Below, in pieces: positions 1 to 8,517 of a DNA stretch of 64,000 bases; positions within the stretch are counted from its first letter, which is position 1; the number at the start of each line of letters is the position of its first letter. Position numbers and translations under genes: made by a program. Source of the stretch: Sphingomonadales bacterium (lineage in GTDB: Bacteria; Pseudomonadota; Alphaproteobacteria; Sphingomonadales; Sphingomonadaceae); contig JADJGU010000002.1 of NCBI GenBank assembly GCA_016707885.1, positions 1 to 64,000 on the forward strand. The letters are read 5' to 3'. The notes beneath the pieces were generated by a model. The model was not told where the DNA came from. It did not search any database and saw only the letters and a list, made by a program, of their open reading frames with translations.

Positions 1-440
1 TGGCCAACACCCATTTCACCAAGATGGACGTCAACGCCGACGGCCAGATCAATGCTGCCGACCGTGAAGCCAAGCAAAAGGCCAAATTCGGTGAAATCGA
101 CACCGATAAAAATGGCAGCATTAGCGAAGCTGAATTCACCGCCGCCCATGCCGCACGCATGGCAGAGCGTGGTGAACGTGGCGAAGGCAAGATGCGCGGT
201 CATCGTGAAGGGCGCGGACATCATGGCATGGGCAAGGGCCACCACGGCGGTGGCATGAAGATGCTCAAAATGGCTGACGCCAATGGCGACAAGACCATCA
301 CCAAAGCGGAAATGACCGCAGCGGTCGATGCCCATTTCGCCAAGGCCGACAGCAACAAGGACGGACAGATTTCGAGTGCAGAGCATGATGCCATGCGCAG
401 CGCGATGCGCGAACGCATGAAGGCTGCTGCCACAAACTAA
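1..440 (+). CDS. EF-hand domain protein, 5' end cut off by the window
   Basis: The reading frame is open from the first complete codon (base 3) to TAA at 438-440, so the N-terminus, probably with a signal peptide, lies outside. Four 12-residue EF-hand-type loops are visible: DVNADGQINAAD, DTDKNGSISEAE, DANGDKTITKAE and DSNKDGQISSAE. Three end in the canonical Glu; the first ends in Asp. Between loops 2 and 3 is a basic His/Gly/Met-rich linker (about residues 60-85) that could bind transition metals. Such proteins are usually periplasmic calcium binders or sensors. It lies just upstream of a two-component pair but is separated from it by a strong terminator, so co-transcription is unlikely. 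The specific function is unknown. Confidence 0.85.
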   Translation, partial: ANTHFTKMDVNADGQINAADREAKQKAKFGEIDTDKNGSISEAEFTAAHAARMAERGERGEGKMRGHREGRGHHGMGKGHHGGGMKMLKMADANGDKTITKAEMTAAVDAHFAKADSNKDGQISSAEHDAMRSAMRERMKAAATN

Positions 441-457
441 GCCTCCTTACCCCTCTA

Positions 458-491
458 GCGGGGCGGCGTTACCCCTATGACGCCGCCCCGC
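458..491 (+). terminator. Rho-independent-type terminator after the EF-hand gene
   Basis: A perfect 12-bp inverted repeat, GCGGGGCGGCGT at 458-469 and ACGCCGCCCCGC at 480-491, encloses a 10-nt loop and is followed by a pyrimidine-rich tract (ttcccctttg). It begins 17 bases after the EF-hand stop codon. The T tract is weak, so termination may be partial. Confidence 0.65.
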
Positions 492-526
492 TTCCCCTTT
501 GCAGATTGGCGCGATAGTAACAGCCG

Positions 527-1246
527 ATGCCCAAGACCCGCCCTCATATCCTGTTGGTCGATGACGAACTGTCGATCCGCGATCCTTTGGCGCGCTATCT
601 GGAGAAACAGGGCTATCGCATTACTGAAGCGGGCAATGCAGCAAGCGCGCGTGAGGCGCTCAAAGGCTATGACATTGACGTCGTCCTGCTCGACATCATG
701 ATGCCGGGCGAAGACGGGTTGAGCCTGACGCGGTTTATCGCTGAAAATGGCGGGCCGCCGGTCATATTACTGACCGCACGTTCCGAAGAAGCCGACCGGA
801 TTGTCGGTCTCGAAATTGGGGCCGATGATTATGTCGTCAAGCCATTTTCTCCGCGTGAGCTGGTTGCGCGGATAAAGGTCGCTCTCCGTCGCACCGGCGG
901 CACGCAAGCCGTAAACGGCAATGGAGGTACGATCTGGGCATTTGACGGCTGGCAGTTGAAGACCGCAGAGCAGCAACTGTTCGATCCACATGGTGCGCTC
1001 GTTCCGTTGTCGTCGGGCGAGTATCGCTTGCTCGAGGCGCTGGTGGAGCGGGCGGGGCAGGTGCTCAACCGCGACCAGTTGCTCGACCTGACCAAAGGCC
1101 GCATTGCGGGGCCGTTCGATCGTGCGATCGATAATCAGGTTAGCCGGCTGCGGCGCAAACTTGAGCCTGACACGAAGGATCCCAAATATATCAAGACGAT
1201 CTGGGGCGGCGGCTATCGCTTTTCGGTCGAAGTGCAGCGGAACTGA
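527..1246 (+). CDS. OmpR/PhoB-family response regulator
   Basis: A 239-residue two-component response regulator. The receiver domain covers about residues 7-120, with the acidic pair D12/D13, phosphoacceptor D56 in LLDIMMPGEDG, the conserved Thr in ILLTARSE and the Lys in DYVVKPF. A winged-helix Trans_reg_C DNA-binding domain fills residues 140-235 (SSGEYRLLEALVERAGQVLNRDQLL and GGGYRF motifs). The cognate kinase starts two bases after the stop codon, so the pair forms one transcription unit. The receiver and the RxLRRKLE recognition region resemble OmpR-type regulators; the target genes cannot be read from the sequence. Confidence 0.93.
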   Translation: MPKTRPHILLVDDELSIRDPLARYLEKQGYRITEAGNAASAREALKGYDIDVVLLDIMMPGEDGLSLTRFIAENGGPPVILLTARSEEADRIVGLEIGADDYVVKPFSPRELVARIKVALRRTGGTQAVNGNGGTIWAFDGWQLKTAEQQLFDPHGALVPLSSGEYRLLEALVERAGQVLNRDQLLDLTKGRIAGPFDRAIDNQVSRLRRKLEPDTKDPKYIKTIWGGGYRFSVEVQRN

Positions 1247-1248
1247 CC

Positions 1249-2637
1249 GTGTTCGGGGGGCTTCGCTTTTTTCCGCGCAATATGACTGGCAGGATCATGC
1301 TGGTGGCAGCACTTGGCGTGCTGCTCGTGCAGGGAATCAACACTGCGATGCGATACCAAATGCTCAAGGGTCGTGCAGTGGTTGAGGCATCGTCGCTGAT
1401 GGTCGCAGTCGCATCTAATAGGCTTGATTTTGGTTCAGTTGAACCGGTCAATCGATTGGGAGGTCGGCCCTCCGTCAGGACGATCCGGGCGAAGGGACCT
1501 TTGAATACGCCAGGTTTTCACAGCACCGAAGAATTGGCAGAGCGCCTCGCCATGCATTTGCAATCTGTCTATCCGGAAATCCAGTCGGTACGCTTGTCGG
1601 TAGGACCGGCAGCTGCGCTTCCTGACGCGCTCAAGCCCCGGCCTCACACATATCGCAGCGCTCCAGAACATAAATGGCGCGCTAATTCTAGTCGAGGTGA
1701 GGTGGCGTTGCTCAGCGTCAAGCTAGCTGACGGCAACTGGCTCCATTCGGCCGCCCGGGTAAGGACGCGCAACATTCTCCCACCGCTTGCGCTGCTTATC
1801 GAGACGGTACTGATCTATCTTGGCGTGATGATCCCGCTGCTACTCGTCATCCGGCAGATTTCAAAGCCGCTCCGCCAACTGAACCTACGTCTCGAACATG
1901 CAGGGCTTGCGAGCGGCTCTCCTCCGCTCGAGCCGCAAGGGCCCGACGACATCCGCAGCCTGATCGATAGCTTCAACGCGGCGGAACAACGCGTCAACGC
2001 CATGCTCACCGAAAAGGATGTGATGCTGGGCGCGATAGGTCACGATCTGAAAACGCCGCTGGCCTCACTGCGTGTGCGTATCGAGTCGGTGGACGACGAG
2101 GATGAGCGGGCAAAAATGGCGGCGACCGTCGACGAGATGGTCCACATTCTCGACGACATATTGATCCTCGCGCGGCTCGGCAAATCGGCAGAGGCGCTGG
2201 TGCTCACCGATGTCAGTGCATTGGTCGAGATGGTCGCCGATGAACTGGACGGCGATGCTCGTTTGACCGTCATCGAAAGCACCGAAAAATGCCGCGCCAC
2301 TATCCGTCCCGTTCTGCTGCGCAGGGCTTTGCGCAACCTGATGGGCAACGCCCTGCAATATGGTGGCAAGGCGCAGATCACGACCACGTGCGACGGAAAC
2401 CAGCTGTCGATTACGATAGATGACCAAGGACCGGGGCTTGCACCGGAACAACTGACCGATCTATTCGAACCCTTTGCGCGCGCTGAAAGCTCGCGCAACC
2501 GGGCATCGGGTGGTTCGGGCCTTGGGTTGACCATCGCGCGCGCGATTGCCCGGGCGCATGGCGGCGATGTGGTTCTGGAAAATCGCGCTGAGGGCGGTTT
2601 GCGGGCGATTTTGCGGATCAGCCAGAAACTGGGCTGA
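1249..2637 (+). CDS. EnvZ-like sensor histidine kinase
   Basis: Starts with GTG two bases after the response regulator stop; 462 residues. A first membrane helix lies at about residues 12-30 and a second at 178-202 (LIETVLIYLGVMIPLLLVI), framing a periplasmic sensor of about 145 residues. A HAMP linker follows, then the dimerisation/phosphoacceptor helix with H265 in GHDLKTPLASLR. The HATPase_c domain shows an N box (LRNLMGNALQYG), a G1 box (DDQGPGLAPEQ) and a G2 box (GGSGLGLTIARAIARAHGG). It is the inner-membrane partner of the preceding regulator. The ligand is unknown; the periplasmic domain is not recognised. Confidence 0.92.
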   Translation: MFGGLRFFPRNMTGRIMLVAALGVLLVQGINTAMRYQMLKGRAVVEASSLMVAVASNRLDFGSVEPVNRLGGRPSVRTIRAKGPLNTPGFHSTEELAERLAMHLQSVYPEIQSVRLSVGPAAALPDALKPRPHTYRSAPEHKWRANSSRGEVALLSVKLADGNWLHSAARVRTRNILPPLALLIETVLIYLGVMIPLLLVIRQISKPLRQLNLRLEHAGLASGSPPLEPQGPDDIRSLIDSFNAAEQRVNAMLTEKDVMLGAIGHDLKTPLASLRVRIESVDDEDERAKMAATVDEMVHILDDILILARLGKSAEALVLTDVSALVEMVADELDGDARLTVIESTEKCRATIRPVLLRRALRNLMGNALQYGGKAQITTTCDGNQLSITIDDQGPGLAPEQLTDLFEPFARAESSRNRASGGSGLGLTIARAIARAHGGDVVLENRAEGGLRAILRISQKLG

Positions 2638-2647
2638 CTTACGAACG

Positions 2648-3868
2648 TCAGATCCCGCTGGGCTGTTTCTTCCAGCTGCCACTCGCCTGATATTCATTTT
2701 TCACATCGCCATTGGTGGGCAGCTTGCCACCGGCATATGCATCATCACCGCCCTTTGCGCGGGCGTCAGCCGAATAATCGGGGACATTATAGTTTTGCGC
2801 GCGGGCAGAGCGGTAGGGGGTGATGTCGCTATAGGCTACAGCCCCGGTTGAACTGCCGGCCAGCCCGACCTTGGCCGCTGCGATGGCTTCGGCCTCTGCC
2901 TTCATCCGCGCCGCTGCAAATTCCCGCTCATATTGCTTCTGCAACTGGATTGGGTCGAGGAGAGGGACGGTTTCGGCATTCCATGCGCGCGGCTTCGGTC
3001 CGGGGAAGGGCTCACGGCCAGCGTGGCTGCGGAAGAATGCAGACGGGCGTCCAGCGCTGCCTTTCCAGCTATAGAAGCGGTGCGCGCCGATAGTCCCGAT
3101 GAAGTTCAGGCTGGGGGCCCAATAGGGATAGACATAGGTTGCGTGATAATGCGTCGCCATGCCGACGGGCGCATAGACCGAGCCTGACAGGGCCTGCATC
3201 GCGACACTCTGTGCGCGCAACCAGGCGGCGCGGGCAGGGGTGCGCGCCATCGATCCGTCGCAGCTATAGCTGAACTGGCAACCAGTGGCGCGTTCAGATC
3301 CTTGATAGATCACCCCGCAAATGCTGTTCGGATAGGTTGGATGCCGCATACGATTGATGATAACCTGTGCGACGGCGCGCTGGCCCGCATCAGGTTCATT
3401 CGCCGCTTCATAATAGATTGCGTCGGTCAGGCATTTAAGTGCCCGGCCATAGTCGACGGTTCCTGCCTGCATCACAAAGGGTGCCGCTGCTGTATTGGTT
3501 TCGAATGCAGAGAGATCAGCTTGGCTCACCAGCGTCGATCGGTCAGTTGTAATACCGGAGGTTACCGCCAATTTGGCCAGCTTCAGCTCGGGTGCCGCCG
3601 GTGCGTTCACATCCGGGTCGAGGAAGTAGAAGGCCGAGCCGGAAAAGTTTTCCGATGGCCGCTCGGCGGCGTCGGCAAGCAGGTCTTTGGTCGACGGCTT
3701 GCTAGGAACGCTCCACGCCCATTGAGCAGAGCTGGGAAGCAAGGCCAGAAGCAGAAACGCGACAGCCAACAGCAGGATCTCACGCCAACCGATCAAGCGC
3801 CGTTTGCGCTTTGGAAGCACTTTCCGCTCAAGCGGCGCGCTTTCATTATGGAATGGCTGGTGCAGCAT
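2648..3868 (-). CDS. SleB-type cell wall hydrolase
   Basis: A 406-residue protein with a basic N-terminus and one membrane anchor at about residues 26-48 (WREILLLAVAFLLLALLPSS), placing the catalytic part in the periplasm. The Hydrolase_2/SleB domain spans about residues 135-250, recognised by CLTDAIYYEAANEP with its catalytic Glu, AVAQVIINRMRHP, and the Cys-containing stretch CGVIYQGSERATGCQFSYSC. The C-terminal 130 residues are Ala/Lys-rich and look disordered. The family cleaves peptidoglycan; in non-sporulating alphaproteobacteria it probably serves cell-wall remodelling. The gene converges on the histidine kinase gene 10 bp away. Confidence 0.88.
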   Translation of the reverse strand: MLHQPFHNESAPLERKVLPKRKRRLIGWREILLLAVAFLLLALLPSSAQWAWSVPSKPSTKDLLADAAERPSENFSGSAFYFLDPDVNAPAAPELKLAKLAVTSGITTDRSTLVSQADLSAFETNTAAAPFVMQAGTVDYGRALKCLTDAIYYEAANEPDAGQRAVAQVIINRMRHPTYPNSICGVIYQGSERATGCQFSYSCDGSMARTPARAAWLRAQSVAMQALSGSVYAPVGMATHYHATYVYPYWAPSLNFIGTIGAHRFYSWKGSAGRPSAFFRSHAGREPFPGPKPRAWNAETVPLLDPIQLQKQYEREFAAARMKAEAEAIAAAKVGLAGSSTGAVAYSDITPYRSARAQNYNVPDYSADARAKGGDDAYAGGKLPTNGDVKNEYQASGSWKKQPSGI

Positions 3869-4043
3869 GACTGTGACGAAAGTTATATCCCTGTTTGAGT
3901 CGCTTATAACGGCATATGGTGACGTTCTGGTGAACTATTTTGGCGCTGTTCCAACGCGGGACGCGCGCAAACCCTTGAATTAACAGCGGCAAGAAAATGG
4001 CGACTTGTAAATAATTGTGCAGCGCAGCAACAAACTTGCGTTT

Positions 4044-4064
4044 GCGCCGCAAAAAGGCGCTTTT
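4044..4064 (+). promoter_or_regulatory. Small hairpin plus T-run in the DAHP synthase leader
   Basis: GCGCC at 4044-4048 pairs with GGCGC at 4056-4060 around the loop GCAAAAA, followed by TTTT. It sits in the 261-bp gap between the divergent SleB and DAHP synthase genes, about 65 bp before the latter. It could be a weak terminator or attenuator. No leader peptide or riboswitch was recognised, and nothing else in this gap stands out. Confidence 0.25.
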
Positions 4065-4129
4065 GCTTGCACCCTGTGCGACTAGGCGACTAGAAGGCCG
4101 CCCGCACCAATTTAGTGGAGTTAAGGATA

Positions 4130-5503
4130 ATGGCGGTGAACTGGGCCCCCGAAAGCTGGAGGAACCATGACGGCAGGCAGATGCCGGTCTATCGGGATCA
4201 GGCTGCATTGCAGTCGACCGAGGAAACGCTGCGCAACTTTCCACCGCTGGTGTTTGCGGGCGAAGCACGCAGCCTGACGGCGGACCTCGCTGACGTCGCC
4301 GAGGGCAAAGCGTTTCTGTTACAGGGCGGCGATTGCGCAGAAAGCTTCGCCGAGTTCCATCCGAACAATATCCGCGATACCTTCCGTGTATTGCTGCAAA
4401 TGGCTGTGGTTCTGACCTTCGCCAGCAAACTGCCCGTGGTAAAGGTCGGCCGTATGGCGGGGCAGTTCGCCAAGCCACGCTCGGCCGATACCGAAACCAT
4501 CGGTGGGGTCGAACTGCCGAGCTATCGCGGTGACATCATCAACGACATCGCCTTTGAAGAAGCCGCGCGCGAACCCGATCCGGCCCGCATGATCCGCGCC
4601 TATAGCCAGGCCGCGTCGACACTGAACCTGCTCCGTGCGTTCAGCCATGGCGGCTATGCCAATCTTCAACAGGTCCACGCCTGGACCCATGATTTTATGG
4701 GACGTTCGCCCTGGGCGAAAAAGTTCAAGGACGTCGCCGACCGTATCGGCGAAGCGCTGGCCTTCATGGAAGCCTGCGGGATTACCCCTGAAACGGTCCC
4801 GCAGATCAAGGGCACCAGTTTCTACACCAGCCATGAGGCGCTGTTGCTACCCTATGAGCAGGCCATGACGCGACAGGATTCGCTGACGGGTCAATGGTAT
4901 GACACCTCGGCACATATGCTGTGGATTGGCGACCGCACGCGTTTCGAAGGATCGGCGCATGTCGAATTCCTGCGTGGCATCGGCAACCCGATCGGCATGA
5001 AATGCGGACCGAGCCTTGAGCCCGATGCACTGTTGCGGATGCTCGATACGCTTAATCCAGGCCGCGTTCCGGGCCGGATGACTTTGATCACCCGCTATGG
5101 GCACGATAAAATCGAAGCGGGCCTGCCCAAACTGGTACGTGCAGTGAAACGCGAAGGCCACCCGGTCATTTGGTCGTGTGACCCGATGCACGGCAATGTC
5201 ATCAAGGCTGCGAGCGGATACAAGACCCGCCCGTTCGAGCGGATATTGGCGGAAGTGCGGGGTTTCTTTGCAGTGCACCGTGCTGAAGGGACATTCGCTG
5301 GAGGCATCCATGCCGAAATGACCGGACAGAATGTCACCGAGTGCACCGGTGGCGCTATCGCGATCACCGATGAGGCACTGGCGGACCGTTACCACACCCA
5401 TTGCGACCCGCGTCTCAATGCAGCGCAATCGCTCGAACTGGCTTTCCTGCTTGCAGAAATGCTCAATCAGGAAATGGCGGATCGGGCCAAACAGGCGGCG
5501 TGA
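4130..5503 (+). CDS. aroG: 3-deoxy-7-phosphoheptulonate synthase, class II
   Basis: Condenses phosphoenolpyruvate and erythrose 4-phosphate, the first step of the shikimate pathway. The protein is 457 residues from the ATG at 4130, preceded by an AAGGA-like ribosome site; an in-frame GTG at 4115 is a weaker start. Class II (plant-like) family motifs are clear: NWAPESWRN at the N-terminus, GGDCAESFAEF, VGRMAGQFAKPRS, GMKCGPSLEPD, and DPMHGN with the metal/substrate residues. Length fits the family. The symbol is loose, since class II enzymes are also called aroH or aroF. A tiny membrane protein overlaps its stop by one base. Confidence 0.95.
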   Translation: MAVNWAPESWRNHDGRQMPVYRDQAALQSTEETLRNFPPLVFAGEARSLTADLADVAEGKAFLLQGGDCAESFAEFHPNNIRDTFRVLLQMAVVLTFASKLPVVKVGRMAGQFAKPRSADTETIGGVELPSYRGDIINDIAFEEAAREPDPARMIRAYSQAASTLNLLRAFSHGGYANLQQVHAWTHDFMGRSPWAKKFKDVADRIGEALAFMEACGITPETVPQIKGTSFYTSHEALLLPYEQAMTRQDSLTGQWYDTSAHMLWIGDRTRFEGSAHVEFLRGIGNPIGMKCGPSLEPDALLRMLDTLNPGRVPGRMTLITRYGHDKIEAGLPKLVRAVKREGHPVIWSCDPMHGNVIKAASGYKTRPFERILAEVRGFFAVHRAEGTFAGGIHAEMTGQNVTECTGGAIAITDEALADRYHTHCDPRLNAAQSLELAFLLAEMLNQEMADRAKQAA

Positions 5504-5673
5504 TGAGCGAGCGGCGCATCATCGTACAGCGCGATGTTGTCAAATCGGGCATCGGTTTCGGCAGCGCGCTGGCGATTGCGGTCAGCTATACCACGCACAA
5601 GTCGATTTTGTGGGCCATCATCCATGGAATTTTTAGTTGGTTTTACGTAGGTTATTTCTTGCTGACGCGCTAA
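5503..5673 (+). CDS. Small hypothetical membrane protein
   Basis: A 56-residue protein whose ATG at 5503 shares one base with the stop of the DAHP synthase gene, an arrangement typical of translational coupling. The N-terminus is charged (MSERRIIVQRDVVKSG), followed by one or two short hydrophobic stretches (GIGFGSALAIAVSYTT and ILWAIIHGIFSWFYVGYFLL). No known family was recognised. The overlap suggests co-expression with the shikimate enzyme, but no functional link can be read from the sequence. Confidence 0.65.
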   Translation: MSERRIIVQRDVVKSGIGFGSALAIAVSYTTHKSILWAIIHGIFSWFYVGYFLLTR

Positions 5674-5699
5674 CCATGCTCTGCTAAACCAATCCTATT

Positions 5700-6233
5700 A
5701 TGGGGTTGCGTTGGGTAGTGTCGCTTGCGGCAATGGTTTCGATTTCGGCATGCACGGGTCCGATTGAAACGCGTGTGTCGAGCAGCGGCGTTGCCTTGTC
5801 CGGCGGTCACACGATTTTGGACGAGCAGCATGCTAGCCCATCGGACATCTTGTTGCAGGCGCGCGCGCTGACGTTGAGCAAGCTTGCCGATCGCGGGTTC
5901 ACACTCACGCCAACTGGCGCACAGAAACTCGATGTTACAGTTTCGGAACGACCGGCAAATCTGCTGATCTCGGCTGGTGCCGAACAGCACAAAGTCGTTC
6001 TAACCTCACCAAAGCCCAAAAAGCCGCTGCAAAGCTGTGCTGACACCGAATTCAGCCTTGTCGTTCGGCTAACCAATGTTGCCGATGGGGCCGATCTCTA
6101 TCAGGGGCGCGCTGCCGAGTTTCATTGTAAGGCTGCCCTTGCTGACGTGCTACCTTTTCTGGTTGATGCGGCGCTGGCCGATCTAGGTTCGCCAAAGGGT
6201 GAGCATATTATCAAGCGTCGAGGTTTGGACTGA
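5700..6233 (+). CDS. Hypothetical lipoprotein
   Basis: A 177-residue protein with a type II signal peptide: basic start (MGLRW), hydrophobic core and lipobox ISAC with Cys at residue 19, so it is probably anchored to the inner or outer membrane. The rest is a mixed alpha/beta region of about 155 residues, with a cysteine in LQSCADTE and another in EFHCKAA that might form a disulfide. I do not recognise the family. Its 3' end overlaps the convergent CHASE2 kinase gene by 23 bp. Confidence 0.7.
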   Translation: MGLRWVVSLAAMVSISACTGPIETRVSSSGVALSGGHTILDEQHASPSDILLQARALTLSKLADRGFTLTPTGAQKLDVTVSERPANLLISAGAEQHKVVLTSPKPKKPLQSCADTEFSLVVRLTNVADGADLYQGRAAEFHCKAALADVLPFLVDAALADLGSPKGEHIIKRRGLD

Positions 6234-8493
6234 CTTCCGACGCTTTTGGCAGAGTAAGCCTGAACAACGCGCCGCCTTGTGCCGGGTTCTCGGCTTCTAC
6301 GCTGCCGCCATGCCGCAAAGCAACAGCCTTTACATAGGCTAGGCCAAGGCCGCTGCTCTTGATCCTGCTGCCCTCGCGCGCGCGGGCCGAAAAACGCCTG
6401 AATATGTTCGGCAACAAATCGGGATCTATTCCCTTGCCCTGATCGTGGATGACAACGTCAAGCGCCTCCGATCCTGCAAAAAGACTATGTTCGATCTTCA
6501 CGAAAATCTTCCCAGGCGTCGGGCTATATTTGATCGCGTTGTCGAGCAGATTGGTTATGGCTCGCATCAGTGAATCGGGTTCGGCGATAACAAACCCGCT
6601 ATCGCTGCAATCCTCTATAACGATTTTAACGTGTCGTTCTTCCGCCAGTGGCCACAGACTGTCGGCAACGTCGCGAACCAGATCGGCCAACAGAACATCT
6701 TCGCCTTCGAATGCGCTCTCGCCCATCCGGGCGATGTCGACGAAATCTTGCGCGAGCTGGATAGTCCTGCGCGCATGACGTTCGATCCGATGTCCCATGT
6801 CCTTGTCGGGGATAGCGGGCAGCATTGAAATGATCGCAGACTGCGGTGCACGCATATCGTGCGACAATAGCTGCAAGGCCTGTTCCCTATCGGTTTCGGC
6901 CTGTGCCAAGGCGCTGATGTCGGCCAGATAGTGGATCTCGCCCTGTTTGCTGCCTGCATCGTTTCGGATATCTGCGCTGCGCATTACAAAGGTTGAGCCG
7001 CCCGGCGAAGCAAAGCGAACATATTCGGCTGCTTCATCCCGTCCATGCGCCCGCGCCCACAAATAGGCTTCGACAGAAGTACGGTGCTGAGGTGCGATCA
7101 AACGGTCGAGCAATGCGGCGCGCGTTTGACCTTTCAGGTCGCTCCCTAACAGGTCGCCGACCCGGTGATTGGCAAGCGTTACAATGCCGCTGTTGTCAGA
7201 GACAAACATCGGGTCGGGCAAATGCTCGAGTGAATCGGACACGAAACGCCGGAGGTCGCGAACATGATCTATCGCCGTTGCCAATGCGGCGCTTTGCCGG
7301 CCCACCAGATCGCTTGTACGATCATTGGAAAGCGGCAAGGGCAAAGCCTCGCTCTCCAGCGCTAGATCACCCAGCTCGGATGCCATGAAATCGCTCATCG
7401 CTTGCAAACGGCGCCAACCCCATAAGGGATAGACTAACAGCATGCCGAGGAGAGCTGCTCCCGGAGGAAACCAATAGCCGCCAAATAGCGCGAGGCTGCT
7501 GGCGGATATCACTAAACCCACCAGAGATAGCGACACGATAAGCGCAGTTCGCGGCTGCCAGCGCAGGAAACCGAGCATCAAAATCCATACCGGTAACAGC
7601 GACAGGAGGAGGCCGGTCGACTTTCCCACTTGAGTAATGAAATCATCCCGTCGGATAGATGCCAGCCCGTTTGCCATGATTTCCGCACCGGATATCAGCC
7701 CGCCGTCAGCGAATGGGCCCGGATAATTATCACCCATCCCGGCAGCGGTCGCCCCGATGATGATGTCGCGGCCCTTGACCAATTCTCGCGGGATTTCGCT
7801 CATCAAAGCATCGACATAACTTATTTCGGCAAAGCTGCGCCGTGCAGAGTAACGGACCAGCAGTCGCTCCTCACAGTTATTCGTCCGTTTTGCGGCAGGT
7901 GAGGGATTGCCTGTAAGGCGGTAAACAAGTTCGGTGATGTGCAGCCAACTGCGTCCTTCAATTTCGGGCTTGAAACACAATGAAGTGCGCCTGACGATAC
8001 CGTCTTCGTCAAATTCGATATTTACATGGCCGACGCCTTCAGCTTCCTTCGAAAAAAGCGGCAGCGGGCTTTCGATGTCATAATTGTTGCCGTCGCCTCC
8101 CGGTGTTGGAAAGTTCATAGGCAGATAAACCGGCGTTTTGCCGCGCATGGCTTGCGCAAGTGTTAAATCGTCTTGTTCATTTGAGGGCTCGCTGAGCAAT
8201 ATATCGAGCAAAATCGATCGGGGCTCCGCTTCTTCCAGCCTAGTCAAAAGCTCCGCATGATGTTTTCGCGGCCATGGCCATTTGCCAAGCGCTTTCAAAC
8301 TGCGCTCGTCAATTGTGATGATTAGGATGTTCTGGTCCGCTGGCGGACGCGAGAGCGTGCTGAGACGATCGAACAGCAGATTGTCGAACGATGCTGTACC
8401 ACGCCAGTTTGACGCAGACGCAACAACAAGCGTCCCCAATATCGCGATTGCCGCCCATTCGAGCAGCAGACGGAAACGCAAATTTCCTAGCAT
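6211..8493 (-). CDS. CHASE2 domain sensor histidine kinase
   Basis: A 760-residue hybrid-length sensor kinase. One membrane helix near residues 9-28 precedes an extracytoplasmic CHASE2 domain (about residues 30-285; FDNLLFDRLS and ITIDERSLKALGKWPWPR are family hallmarks). Three more helices follow at about 290-365, then a PAS domain (about 415-520). The kinase core has H in LLSHDMRAPQSAII, an N box (AITNLLDNAIKYSP), a G1 box (HDQGKGIDPD) and a G2 box (SSGLGLAYVKAVALRHGG). It is the last gene of a three-gene operon with a FecR-domain protein and an OmpR-type regulator, which are its likely periplasmic and cytoplasmic partners. The signal is unknown. Confidence 0.92.
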   Translation of the reverse strand: MLGNLRFRLLLEWAAIAILGTLVVASASNWRGTASFDNLLFDRLSTLSRPPADQNILIITIDERSLKALGKWPWPRKHHAELLTRLEEAEPRSILLDILLSEPSNEQDDLTLAQAMRGKTPVYLPMNFPTPGGDGNNYDIESPLPLFSKEAEGVGHVNIEFDEDGIVRRTSLCFKPEIEGRSWLHITELVYRLTGNPSPAAKRTNNCEERLLVRYSARRSFAEISYVDALMSEIPRELVKGRDIIIGATAAGMGDNYPGPFADGGLISGAEIMANGLASIRRDDFITQVGKSTGLLLSLLPVWILMLGFLRWQPRTALIVSLSLVGLVISASSLALFGGYWFPPGAALLGMLLVYPLWGWRRLQAMSDFMASELGDLALESEALPLPLSNDRTSDLVGRQSAALATAIDHVRDLRRFVSDSLEHLPDPMFVSDNSGIVTLANHRVGDLLGSDLKGQTRAALLDRLIAPQHRTSVEAYLWARAHGRDEAAEYVRFASPGGSTFVMRSADIRNDAGSKQGEIHYLADISALAQAETDREQALQLLSHDMRAPQSAIISMLPAIPDKDMGHRIERHARRTIQLAQDFVDIARMGESAFEGEDVLLADLVRDVADSLWPLAEERHVKIVIEDCSDSGFVIAEPDSLMRAITNLLDNAIKYSPTPGKIFVKIEHSLFAGSEALDVVIHDQGKGIDPDLLPNIFRRFSARAREGSRIKSSGLGLAYVKAVALRHGGSVEAENPAQGGALFRLTLPKASEVSPNLDA

Positions 8494-8517
8494 GTGCCAG
8501 GCCCTGTTTTGGGCTGT

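Noticed and set aside
3302..3898. 198-codon plus-strand frame over the SleB gene
   Set aside because: The opposite strand encodes a complete SleB domain; the plus frame has no motif or ribosome site.
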